Assembly (NCBI RefSeq): GCF_019049105.1
Contig: NZ_JAHQZR010000015.1
Location: 88,400-152,399 of the forward strand
Reading direction: 5' to 3'
DNA from: Leucobacter chinensis
GTDB lineage: Bacteria > Actinomycetota > Actinomycetes > Actinomycetales > Microbacteriaceae
Length of the DNA: 64,000 nucleotides
A program made the position numbers and the translations under genes. Below are positions 34,082-42,448 of the stretch, piece by piece; position 1 is the stretch's first letter, and every line of letters begins with the position of its first letter. The notes beneath the pieces were generated by a model. That model was not told where the DNA came from, made no database searches, and saw only the letters and a list, made by a program, of their open reading frames with translations.

Positions 34082-36760
34082 TTAGCCCCAGAATGAGGTG
34101 CTCGCCGAGACGTCATCGATGATGACCTTGCCGTCAACGACCGAGTAACTGCCCCTCATCGAAACCTTTGTTTCTTCGAGGTCGTAGTCGCTCCACTCGG
34201 TACTGTTGCGTTGAGTCTTGACCGTGCCCGGCTCTGTCTCGAATGATGAGAAGTCGAAGGTTTCAAAACCGCCCGGCAGGGTGCCGAGTTCGAGCACTGC
34301 GAGCTCGGTGTTCTGCACGATGTACGGGCAGTAGCTCTCCATGTTCGTTGGAATCGTGACGCACTTCGTGAACTCATCATTCACGAGGGCAAGCACGGCT
34401 TTCTGGAGGCTTTCGCTGGCGGCTGCCTCGAAGGTGACCGAGACCGGCTCAGCATTGTGCGGATCGGCCGAGAGCGTCTGCTGCGGCATGACCGTCACCG
34501 TGACGGTTTCGAATTCGGTGTATTCACTGTTCGGAATGCTGAAGGTGTACTCGCCGGGGTACAGGTAAGCCTCAACGACGTGGCGCTCATCCCAGCCCTC
34601 GGAGGCGGTGCTCGGCCCCACCTTGACCGTGGTGTCGCCCACCTCGAGGGTGTCGAACTCGAAGGGAGCCTCGAACCGAACGCTCTGCACGAGTGGGGCG
34701 GTGACCTTCCAATTGTGCAGCAGGCCGAACGAGTTCGCTCCACGCTCTGCTTCAAGGAAGACGGTCTGGCGCTCGCCGTCGATGCTGAGCTCGGCCTCGA
34801 CGAGAGCGTGTTTGGCGTCACCTGAGAGTGAGTCATCGGTGTTGCGCACGTTCACGACCTCTATTTTGTGGTCGGCTGCGTTAAACACCTCAGCGGTGAG
34901 CAGCCCGCGCTCAGCATTGCGCACCCCGGGATCAACGGCCGAGGTAGCAGCATCGAGTTTGCCCTTTGCGATGAGTGAGAGGTAATGGTCGACAGCAGTT
35001 TCTGGCCCCCGGCTCCCGTTGAGAATCTTGACGGTGACGAGTCCCGCCACGAGTGCGACAACTACCGCGACTACCGTCACGAGTACCGCGATGATGCCGC
35101 GCTTTTTCTGCGGGCTGAGCGGTGCCCGCTCTGGCAGTGGGAGCGCTTGTGGCTGCGGCTGCACGAGCCCTGCCAGGCTGGCTGGTTGGGCTACGGTACC
35201 AGCATCAGTCACGTTGCCCTCAGCGCCCTCAGTGGGCATGCTGCCCTCGTCGAGTGCGCCGCTTTCGATGATCGGGGCGGTCTCGGCAGTCGGGGTTTCG
35301 GGGCCAGCCGGTGCGGTGTGATCCGCGATGGAATCGTTCGCTACGAGCGCCGCTGTGATGGGATCAGTGCTCTTAGCTGACGTGCTCTCTGCCGACGTGC
35401 TCTCTGCGGGTGCGGATTCTGCCGGCTGGGGCTCGACCCGCGTGGGTTTGACCGGCTCGGCGGGTTCTGCCTGTGCGGGCTGAGGCTGCACAGGCTCGGG
35501 CTGTGCTGCTGCGGGCTGAGCCGCAGCTGCGGGTTCGCCCGATAGCCAACGGTTCACCGTGATCTGCGGCGCGAAGAAGAAGAGCAGCTTGGGGTTTGCG
35601 AGGTAGGCCCAGCGCGGGGCGAACTCGGCGAGGGTGCTCACCAATAATGCGATGGCAGCGGTGCTGAAAGGTACCCACCAGGTCACCGTCATCGTGATGG
35701 TTACGGTGCCGTAACTTCCCATGCTCGCCGCCGTGCGAATGGGCAACACGGCGAGCACGATCACGAGCCAGATGATGGTCGCCCCGACGGGCAAACGCCA
35801 CAAGAGGTCAGCCCGAAACTGGGCGGCACGGGGGCGGCGCAGGCCAACGGCGATGGCAGCCGCGATGATGCTGAGCACGGCGAACAGGAAGACGCACACG
35901 GCGAGCCAGGGCGAGAGGTTCCACGGCATGAGCAGCTCTGCAGAGGTGAACGGCACCTCGGCGGTGAAGCCGCCGAGGTAGCCCATGCTGATGAGGCCAA
36001 GCAGAAGGTTCCCGAGGAAGGGAATGAGGGCGAGGCTCGTTGCGAAGGTCTGTTTGATGGCCACGAGTACGACGGCAACGAGCAACAGCGGTGCAAAGAC
36101 CGTGAAGGTCGCGGCGAAGAAGGCGCGGGTCTCAGTGATGAGTGGCCGTGCGAGGAAGGCGGTGATGGGGCTTGCCTCGCGGGTGCGTTCGCGAGTGACA
36201 AAGAGGGTCACCGCGACGATGCACCAGAGGGTGGCAAAGATCGCGAAAGGCTTTCCGTGTAGCTCTCCCTCGGCAACGTTCGTGCTGCCAGGCTGCAGCC
36301 CGATGAACCCGAACACGAGCATGAATACGAGCCCGATGACCGCGCCCTCGATGCCAGCGCGCAAAGCCGAGAGCGTGAGCGTTGGTGCGATCGCATCGTG
36401 CGCGATGCGGCGTTTGGCAACGAGTGCCGTGCCTACCACGATTGCCGCGAGGGTCGTCAGCGAGAAGATGCTCAGCGAGAACGAGCCTTCGAGGCTAAAC
36501 ACCGAGACGCCGAAACTTCCGTTTCCGGCCCAGCCATAGCCCAGGAGCCCGGCGGTGACGCACGCGAACAGTGAGAGAAGCGTGCCAAGCCCGGCAGTAG
36601 AGAGCGCACTCGAGGCCATCAACGCGATGACGACGAACAGGGCCATGACGGCCGCAACGCCGAACACTACGGCCGCGGTGAGTGCAAGCGTCGTGAGCGC
36701 GGGTTTACCGAGGAGGCCCTTCAGGTAGTTCGCGGTCACCGGTTCAGGGGTGGTCGTCAT
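34082..36760 (-). CDS. Large uncharacterised membrane protein with extracytoplasmic C-terminal domain
   Basis: An 892-residue protein with no family I can name. About ten hydrophobic segments span residues 20-390. A Pro/Ala/Glu-rich low-complexity linker follows (about 410-560), with PAES/SAEST-like repeats. A single membrane helix at about 570-595 (IIAVLVTVVAVVVALVAGLV) then leads to a C-terminal region of about 290 residues. That region begins with a DUF4878/lumazine-like HYLSLIAKGKLDAATS segment and has a further beta-rich part. It looks like a membrane-embedded N-half joined by a cytoplasmic linker to an exported sensor or binding domain. Codon use matches the neighbours. Confidence 0.65.
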   Translation of the reverse strand: MTTTPEPVTANYLKGLLGKPALTTLALTAAVVFGVAAVMALFVVIALMASSALSTAGLGTLLSLFACVTAGLLGYGWAGNGSFGVSVFSLEGSFSLSIFSLTTLAAIVVGTALVAKRRIAHDAIAPTLTLSALRAGIEGAVIGLVFMLVFGFIGLQPGSTNVAEGELHGKPFAIFATLWCIVAVTLFVTRERTREASPITAFLARPLITETRAFFAATFTVFAPLLLVAVVLVAIKQTFATSLALIPFLGNLLLGLISMGYLGGFTAEVPFTSAELLMPWNLSPWLAVCVFLFAVLSIIAAAIAVGLRRPRAAQFRADLLWRLPVGATIIWLVIVLAVLPIRTAASMGSYGTVTITMTVTWWVPFSTAAIALLVSTLAEFAPRWAYLANPKLLFFFAPQITVNRWLSGEPAAAAQPAAAQPEPVQPQPAQAEPAEPVKPTRVEPQPAESAPAESTSAESTSAKSTDPITAALVANDSIADHTAPAGPETPTAETAPIIESGALDEGSMPTEGAEGNVTDAGTVAQPASLAGLVQPQPQALPLPERAPLSPQKKRGIIAVLVTVVAVVVALVAGLVTVKILNGSRGPETAVDHYLSLIAKGKLDAATSAVDPGVRNAERGLLTAEVFNAADHKIEVVNVRNTDDSLSGDAKHALVEAELSIDGERQTVFLEAERGANSFGLLHNWKVTAPLVQSVRFEAPFEFDTLEVGDTTVKVGPSTASEGWDERHVVEAYLYPGEYTFSIPNSEYTEFETVTVTVMPQQTLSADPHNAEPVSVTFEAAASESLQKAVLALVNDEFTKCVTIPTNMESYCPYIVQNTELAVLELGTLPGGFETFDFSSFETEPGTVKTQRNSTEWSDYDLEETKVSMRGSYSVVDGKVIIDDVSASTSFWG

Positions 36761-36967
36761 TGCGCTCCTGCTGTGCTGTGAGAGGGATATCGGGACGGGC
36801 TGTGCAGAAGCGAGGCTAACACAGCGAGTGCGACACGTGTTGTTCGAATGTGGGCAGAAACGCTCCCACTAAGATGAACAGAGATACTGAAGAACAGTGA
36901 TCGGTGAAAACGGGGGCGTTCTGTACGGGCGCTGCGATCGCAACCGAGACCCACGGGAGGCTACACA

Positions 36968-37666
36968 ATGACCGAGGTTGAGCCAACCCCGCAGGACATC
37001 TTTTCTGACCCGGTCATGGGCGGGCTGCTCGCGAAGCTGAAGAACATGCAGCTCGGTGAGAAGATTCCGAGTGAGCGGCTGCTCTCTGAAGAGTTTGGGG
37101 TGAGCCGCGCCACACTTCGTGAGCGCATGGGCAAGCTCGAGTCGCTTGGGGTGCTCGAGCGACGCGACCGATCTGGCACGTTTTACACGGGCATTAAAGC
37201 CGAGACCGTGAGTGATGTCGTCTTTCTTGGCCTGATGTCGTCAGAAATGAGCATCGAGTCGCTCATTTCCTTTCGGCACGCGCTTGAGCGGCAAGCGGCC
37301 GTTGAGGCTTGCCGGGCCAAAGATCACATGAACATTGCGCGCATGCTCGTTGCGCTTGAACAAATGGATGCGGTCGATGACCCGCAAGCGCTCAAAGCGG
37401 CCGACCTTGAATTTCACGACGCCTTAATTGCGAGTAGCCAGTCGAATGTGCTGATCTTCTTCGCGAAGGTGATGCACGTGGTGATGGTGAAAACGATTGA
37501 GTATGACGCACTTGACGACGACGTCGTAACGATGCGGCGTGTGCACCGAGATATTTGCGACGCTATTGTTGCTCAAGACGAGGCTCGAGCTTCGCAGGTT
37601 GTTGATGTGCACTTTGCGTGGCTTGACCAGCAGGTACGCAAACTGAGCGCAACCACACTGCTGTAA
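36968..37666 (+). CDS. FadR-subfamily GntR transcriptional regulator
   Basis: A 232-residue regulator. The N-terminal GntR winged HTH contains GEKIPSERLLSEEFGVSRATLRERM as its core. The C-terminal all-helical FCD domain (about 85-220) has the metal-ligand pattern Asp in LEFHDAL, then His in HVVMVKT and RRVHRDICDAI. FCD regulators sense carboxylic acids and bind TGGTnnnACCA-like palindromes. GGGAGG (36955-36960) is its ribosome binding site. It converges on the aminotransferase and probably controls it and the divergent TRAP operon through the palindromes at 39228-39260. Confidence 0.9.
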   Translation: MTEVEPTPQDIFSDPVMGGLLAKLKNMQLGEKIPSERLLSEEFGVSRATLRERMGKLESLGVLERRDRSGTFYTGIKAETVSDVVFLGLMSSEMSIESLISFRHALERQAAVEACRAKDHMNIARMLVALEQMDAVDDPQALKAADLEFHDALIASSQSNVLIFFAKVMHVVMVKTIEYDALDDDVVTMRRVHRDICDAIVAQDEARASQVVDVHFAWLDQQVRKLSATTLL

Positions 37667-37698
37667 GCCTTTTGAACATTGCGGCCCTGGAACCGCGA

Positions 37699-37741
37699 AA
37701 GGCAGGGTGCGCGGTTGCGACGCCCTGCCTTCCGCTCGCCG
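37699..37741 (+). terminator. Hairpin terminator after the FadR-type regulator
   Basis: AAGGCAGGG (37699-37707) pairs with CCCTGCCTT (37733-37741); the 25-nt loop is GC-rich and itself foldable. Confidence 0.65.
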
Positions 37742-37752
37742 AGAGGCGCAAA

Positions 37753-37778
37753 CACCGATTGGCGAACCGGAATCGGTG
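37753..37778 (-). terminator. Hairpin terminator after the aminotransferase gene
   Basis: Perfect 8-bp stem, CACCGATT (37753-37760) with AATCGGTG (37771-37778). On the minus strand a GTTTG run follows. It begins 8 bp beyond the aminotransferase stop. Confidence 0.65.
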
Positions 37779-37785
37779 CTGCGTC

Positions 37786-39183
37786 CTACGGGGCGAGCAC
37801 CTGATCGGTGAACTCGGTGAGCACGGTGCGTAGCGTTGTTGCAGCGCCGTCGAGTGCATCGGTGGGGGTGCTTGCCGGAGGAGCAACGTGCAGTACGAAG
37901 TCGCCGCGAGTATCGATACGACAGTACATTCCATGCTTCATGAGCAGTTCAGGCAGGGTGCGCCCGGAGTGCTCAGCGAGTTGTTCGGCGTTGAAGCGCT
38001 GTTTCGTGGCCTGGTCGGTCACGAGTTCGATACCCCAGAAGAGCCCGTCGCCGCGTACATCGCCAACGGTGGCGATGTCTCGAAGTCCCTGGAGTGCGGC
38101 GCCGAAACGGAGGCCGTCGTTTTGGGCGCGTGAAACGAGATCTTCATCGAGCATGATGCGCAGATTTTCGAGGGCAACCGTGGTCGAGACCGGGTGGCCA
38201 GCGAAGGTGTGGCCGTGGGCAAAGTTCGCCTTTCCCGAGGCAAAAGGTTCGTAGATGTGGTCTGAGACGATAACGGCTCCGATCGGAGCGTATCCGCTTG
38301 CCAGGCCTTTTGCTGCCGTGATGATGTCGGGACGAAGGCCGTAATGGTTGCTTGCAAAGAACCCATCAATGCGGCAGAAGCCGCTGATGACCTCATCGGC
38401 GATGATGAGTACGTTGTGCCGATCAGCGATCTCGCGAACCTGTTCCAGGTAGCCGGGTGGGGGTACGAGACAGCCGCCGGCGTTCTGAATGGGCTCGATG
38501 ACGATTGCTGCGACGGTTTCTGGCCCCTCGCGCACAATCGCCGCCTCAATTTCTGCTGCGCAGCGTGCGCCGAAGGCTCGTGGGTCAGTGGGCATGCCTC
38601 GTTCTTCAGCGCGGTAAAGATTGGTGTTGGGGGCTGCGACACTGCCTGGCACGAGCGGGGTGAAGTTCTGCAGAAGGCGGGGTACCCGGGTGATTGATGC
38701 GGCGCCATGGGTTGTGCCGTGGTAGGCAACGTCACGGCTGACAAACTTTGTCTTCTCTTGATACCCCTGCATCTTCCAGAATTGCTTTGCGAGTTTCAGC
38801 GCGGTTTCGATCGCCTCGCTCCCCGAGTTGGTGTAGAAAACATGGTCGAGCCCCTCGGGAGCGTGCTCGGCAAGGAGAGCCGCGAGCTCAACACCCGGCT
38901 CGTGTAGTGCCGACCAGAGAGGGAAGTAAGCGAGCTTCTGCATCTGCTCGGCTGCCTTTGCTGCGATCGAGGCTCGGCCATGGCCAGCGTTCACCACAAA
39001 AAGACCGCTGATGCCGTCGAAATACTCGGTTCCTGCTGCGTCGTATACGAGGTGGTTCTCGCCGCGAACGATGAGTGGAAAAGTTTTCGCGATACCGGCT
39101 TGGCTGCTGTTTTGCAGCCAAAGGTGGTTGGTCGCAGTCGCGCGCAAAGCGCTTGCTCGCTGTTGGTCAATGGCTGGATTCAT
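37786..39183 (-). CDS. Class III PLP-dependent aminotransferase (omega-aminotransferase type)
   Basis: A 465-residue fold-type I aminotransferase. FVVNAGHGRASIA and VFYTNSGSEAIETALKLAKQF bind the cofactor phosphate. The PLP-contacting Asp is in LIIADEVISGFCR, and the Schiff-base Lys is in IITAAKGLASGYAPIGAV. This pattern belongs to the omega-amino acid/taurine:pyruvate/beta-alanine group. It is divergent from a TRAP dicarboxylate-type transporter and next to an FCD regulator. It probably transaminates the imported compound or its product; no xsc or alanine dehydrogenase is present to specify taurine. Confidence 0.92.
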   Translation of the reverse strand: MNPAIDQQRASALRATATNHLWLQNSSQAGIAKTFPLIVRGENHLVYDAAGTEYFDGISGLFVVNAGHGRASIAAKAAEQMQKLAYFPLWSALHEPGVELAALLAEHAPEGLDHVFYTNSGSEAIETALKLAKQFWKMQGYQEKTKFVSRDVAYHGTTHGAASITRVPRLLQNFTPLVPGSVAAPNTNLYRAEERGMPTDPRAFGARCAAEIEAAIVREGPETVAAIVIEPIQNAGGCLVPPPGYLEQVREIADRHNVLIIADEVISGFCRIDGFFASNHYGLRPDIITAAKGLASGYAPIGAVIVSDHIYEPFASGKANFAHGHTFAGHPVSTTVALENLRIMLDEDLVSRAQNDGLRFGAALQGLRDIATVGDVRGDGLFWGIELVTDQATKQRFNAEQLAEHSGRTLPELLMKHGMYCRIDTRGDFVLHVAPPASTPTDALDGAATTLRTVLTEFTDQVLAP

Positions 39184-39227
39184 CGTTGATTCCTTGCTGT
39201 GTTGGGAATTCTGCTATGTTACTATTC

Positions 39228-39260
39228 TGGTTGACCAAATATGAGAACTGGTCAGGCCAG
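39228..39260. promoter_or_regulatory. FadR-like operator palindromes between the aminotransferase and TRAP operon
   Basis: TGGTTGACCA (39228-39237) is a TGGT-TG-ACCA palindrome. CTGGTCAGGCCAG (39248-39260) is a second imperfect one with FadR-like CTGGTC. Both lie in the 184-bp divergent promoter and fit the FCD-GntR encoded next door. Confidence 0.6.
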
Positions 39261-39367
39261 ATTATCGGGGAGGGCGTTCTCCGTCAAAGTGCCCCGAGCC
39301 GACCGGCGAACGCAGCCGGTTATCGCAAGATCCACACGATCCAAATCATTAACGACAAGGAAGTCAC

Positions 39368-40381
39368 ATGAAACGATTGAGCGTTGCCTCATTGACCGTT
39401 GCCGCAGCCCTCGTGCTGTCAGCCTGCTCAGGAACCTCGCCGAGCGCTGGTGACGGAGACGCCGAAGGCCAGAGCTACAACTGGAAGATGACCATTAACG
39501 TTGGCGACCAGTCGAGCTGGTATCTCGGTGCCGAGACCTTCGCAGAAGCTCTTGAGCAGGAATCGGGCGGCCGCATGAAAGTCACTATTTTCCCGAACGA
39601 ACAGCTTTCCGGTGGCGATACGCCAGCAGGTATTCAACAGCTCATTGACGGACATAAAGATCTTTCGTACAACTCTACGATTGACTACGCCATGGTCATT
39701 CCCGAGTTCGGAGCAATCAACGCTCCCTTCCTCTTTGCAAACGAAGAAGAAGCCGACAAGGTGACATCGGGTACCGGCGCAGAAGCCTACTCGGCGCTTG
39801 CCGCAGAGCACGGCGTTGAGTTCTTAGGCTTTGGAGAGGCTGGGTTTCGTCAACTGACGACGAACAAGACCGCCGTAAAGACTCCTGAAGATCTGAAGAA
39901 TCTGAAGGTGCGTGTGCCTACCATCGCGCTCTTCGTTGATACTTTGCAAGCGCTTGGAGCAAACGCGACGAGCATGCCGTTTGCAGAGGTGTTCACGGCT
40001 CTCGGCCAGGGAACGATTGAGGGGCAAGAGAACCCGATCGACATTATTCATAGCTCGGGTCTCGCCGAGGTACAGGATTACCTCACGATGTGGAACTACG
40101 TGTACGACCCCATCATGCTCGGCATGAATAAAGAGCTCTTTGACTCGCTCTCGGCTGACGACCAAGAGATCGTGCGCAAAGCCTCTGAAGCAGCTAACGA
40201 GGCGCAAAAGCAGGCGAACCGTGACCGGGAGGCAGAACAGCTTGCTGAGCTTGCTGAAGAAGTTGAGATTATTGAGCTCACCCCCGAGCAAATCAGCGCT
40301 TTTCAAGAAGCGATCGCTCCGATCTATAACCAGTATGAGTCTGTCTGGGGCGAAGATCTCTTTACCAAGGTTCAACCGTAA
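39368..40381 (+). CDS. TRAP transporter substrate-binding protein (DctP type, lipoprotein)
   Basis: A 337-residue DctP-family binding protein. The signal peptide ends in the lipobox LVLSAC, unlike Gram-negative DctP proteins that are free in the periplasm. Conserved TRAP features are the LKVRVP segment, whose Arg usually salt-bridges the substrate carboxylate, the SMPFAEVFTALGQGTIEGQENP stretch (conserved in the family), and the terminal long Glu-rich helix. AAGGAAG precedes the ATG. It delivers an organic acid to the DctQM membrane pair encoded immediately downstream. Confidence 0.94.
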   Translation: MKRLSVASLTVAAALVLSACSGTSPSAGDGDAEGQSYNWKMTINVGDQSSWYLGAETFAEALEQESGGRMKVTIFPNEQLSGGDTPAGIQQLIDGHKDLSYNSTIDYAMVIPEFGAINAPFLFANEEEADKVTSGTGAEAYSALAAEHGVEFLGFGEAGFRQLTTNKTAVKTPEDLKNLKVRVPTIALFVDTLQALGANATSMPFAEVFTALGQGTIEGQENPIDIIHSSGLAEVQDYLTMWNYVYDPIMLGMNKELFDSLSADDQEIVRKASEAANEAQKQANRDREAEQLAELAEEVEIIELTPEQISAFQEAIAPIYNQYESVWGEDLFTKVQP

Positions 40382-40389
40382 GTTGCCCG

Positions 40390-40902
40390 ATGCTGAATCG
40401 TTTTCTCACCCTGCTTGAAGGAACCATCGTGATTGGTTCTTTCGTCGCCATGATGTGCTTCGGGTTCGCCAACGTGGTCGCGCGGTATTTTCTTCACGTC
40501 TCGTTGGCCTTCAGCATCGAACTCGTCATCAATCTCGGCGTGCTCATGACAATGGTTGCAGCTGCTATCGGCGTGAAGCATGGGAGCCACCTCGGTTTCG
40601 AACTCATTAAAGAGAAGGCCCCGAAGCCGCTTCAGCGAGCGATTGTGACTTTGATTACGGTGGGCACGGTGCTGCTCTTTACAGTGCTTTTGCACTATGG
40701 GCTGCAATCGACTCTTGCCGAGCTGCGCGCTGGCCAGACGACACCCGCGATGGGGGTTCCGAAGTGGATCTTCAGTGCAGCAATTCCTTTTGGCTCGCTA
40801 CTGTGCATCGTGAGGAGCTGCCAGGTGTTCTGGCTGGAAATGAAGCCAACAAGCCGTATTCTTCCCGACTCTGAGATCAGAGAGCGAGGCCAGTTCGCAT
40901 GA
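40390..40902 (+). CDS. TRAP transporter small permease (DctQ type)
   Basis: A 170-residue protein with four membrane helices, typical of DctQ. It begins MLNRFLTLLEGTIVIG and has the FANVVARYFLHVSLAFSIE segment characteristic of the second helix, followed by KHGSHLGFEL. It starts 8 bp after the DctP stop and overlaps DctM by 4 bp. It forms the membrane complex with DctM. Confidence 0.92.
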   Translation: MLNRFLTLLEGTIVIGSFVAMMCFGFANVVARYFLHVSLAFSIELVINLGVLMTMVAAAIGVKHGSHLGFELIKEKAPKPLQRAIVTLITVGTVLLFTVLLHYGLQSTLAELRAGQTTPAMGVPKWIFSAAIPFGSLLCIVRSCQVFWLEMKPTSRILPDSEIRERGQFA

Positions 40903-42350
40903 TCGAGCTCATCTTGTTCGGCACGTTTGCCGTCTTTCTCCTCATCGGCATGCCGGTCGCGTTCGCGCTCGGGCTGTCGGCGATTATCGCCGTGACCGCC
41001 GACAGCGGTCTCTACTTCTTGGGTACCGTGCCCGGCATTCTCTACTCGACCATGTCGGCAGAGACACTCCTTGCCATTCCGTTCTTCGTTCTGGCTGGCG
41101 TGCTTATGGAATACGCTGGCATTTCGCAAAACCTCATCAATCTCGCAGATGCTTTCGTGGGGCACCGCAAGAACGGCATCGCTCTTGTCGCGATCATCGC
41201 GGTGTGTTTCTTTGCGGCAATGTCTGGCTCTGCGCCTGCGACGGTTGCGGCGCTTGGCTCGATCCTCATTCCTGCTCTTATTAAAAATGGCTACCAGCCG
41301 AAACACGCGACGTCACTGCTCGCGAGCGCGGGAGCGATCGGCATTGTGCTTCCGCCGAGCATTCCACTCATCATTTTTGCGGTTGTCGCGAGCGACTACA
41401 TGCGCATCTCGATTGGACGCCTCTTTATGGCTGGCATCGTTCCAGGCATTCTTATGGCAATCGCGTTTTACCTGGTGTGCCTTTACCTGCCAAAATCACG
41501 CGATGTGCTCGCGCAGAAAGTTGGGCCGAAGGGTGCCCAGCTTATGGAAATGGCAAACGTTGCGCCGGTCATGGCTCACGCGGGTGGAACACCGTCGAAT
41601 GCTGTGAGTGAGTGGGCGCCTGCGAAGGCCGGTGACGCCTCGGCCGCGCAAGATACCTTGCCCGGTGGGCCGGTTAAAGCGACGAACGCGGAGCGTATGA
41701 GTGCGCTCGTGAAAGCGATTCCGGGACTCCTGATTCCCGTGATCATCTTTGGCGGCATCTACGGGGGCATCTTCACGGCAACCGAGTCGGCAATCGTTGC
41801 GGTCGTGTACACCCTGATTCTCGCGGTTATCTCGTCACGCGGTAAGGAGCTGCGCAAACTCGCTCTCGCCTTTATTCGTGCGGCGGTACAGTCGGCAACC
41901 ATCATGATCATTATTGGTCTCGCATCGCTGTTTGCGTATGTGGTGACCTCAGAACTCATCGCGGTTCGCATTGCTCAGGCCATGATCTCGTTCACCGACA
42001 ACAAGTTCGTGATCATTCTGCTCGTGACCGTGATTCTGCTCATTGTCGGCATGTTTCTCGATAACACCCCGGCGTTCTATCTGCTCATTCCGATTCTCGT
42101 GCCGGTCATGCTTGAAGCGGGCATTGATATCACGACGATTGGCATTACGATGACCGTGAACATGGCACTCGGGCTCATCACGCCGCCCGTGGGTATCAAC
42201 CTGTTCATCGCCTCGGGCATCGCAAAAATACCGGTGATGGAGGCGGTTCGGGGTATTGGGCCCTTCCTCATCGCGGGACTCGCTGTACTGATGTTGCTCT
42301 CATTTGTGCCAGCGATCTCGAACTTCCTGCCTGACCTTTTAGGCGTGTAG
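40899..42350 (+). CDS. TRAP transporter large permease (DctM type) with a central insertion
   Basis: A 483-residue, roughly 12-helix ion-transporting subunit. GMPVAFALGLSAI, the AMSGSAPATVAALGSI ion-site loop, LPPSIPLIIFAVVA and the second-half repeat NMALGLITPPVGINLFIASGI are diagnostic. At 483 residues it is longer than the usual about 425. The extra length is a hydrophilic Ala/Gly/Pro-rich insertion at about 215-270, between the two structural halves and probably cytoplasmic. The reading frame is intact, so this is not a sequencing frameshift. Confidence 0.93.
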   Translation: MIELILFGTFAVFLLIGMPVAFALGLSAIIAVTADSGLYFLGTVPGILYSTMSAETLLAIPFFVLAGVLMEYAGISQNLINLADAFVGHRKNGIALVAIIAVCFFAAMSGSAPATVAALGSILIPALIKNGYQPKHATSLLASAGAIGIVLPPSIPLIIFAVVASDYMRISIGRLFMAGIVPGILMAIAFYLVCLYLPKSRDVLAQKVGPKGAQLMEMANVAPVMAHAGGTPSNAVSEWAPAKAGDASAAQDTLPGGPVKATNAERMSALVKAIPGLLIPVIIFGGIYGGIFTATESAIVAVVYTLILAVISSRGKELRKLALAFIRAAVQSATIMIIIGLASLFAYVVTSELIAVRIAQAMISFTDNKFVIILLVTVILLIVGMFLDNTPAFYLLIPILVPVMLEAGIDITTIGITMTVNMALGLITPPVGINLFIASGIAKIPVMEAVRGIGPFLIAGLAVLMLLSFVPAISNFLPDLLGV

Positions 42351-42358
42351 GAAGTATA

Positions 42359-42410
42359 GAGAGGGGCGGGCGGCTCATGAACTCCAGCTGCTGCACCGCC
42401 TGCCCCTCTC
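42359..42410 (+). terminator. Hairpin terminator after the TRAP operon
   Basis: A 15-bp stem, 42359-42373 with 42396-42410, with one G-U wobble; loop of 22 nt containing a CAGCTG palindrome. It begins 9 bp past the DctM stop. Confidence 0.8.
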
Positions 42411-42448
42411 CTCACTCAATGTCACCCGCACCCGCTACCCTTGAACAC

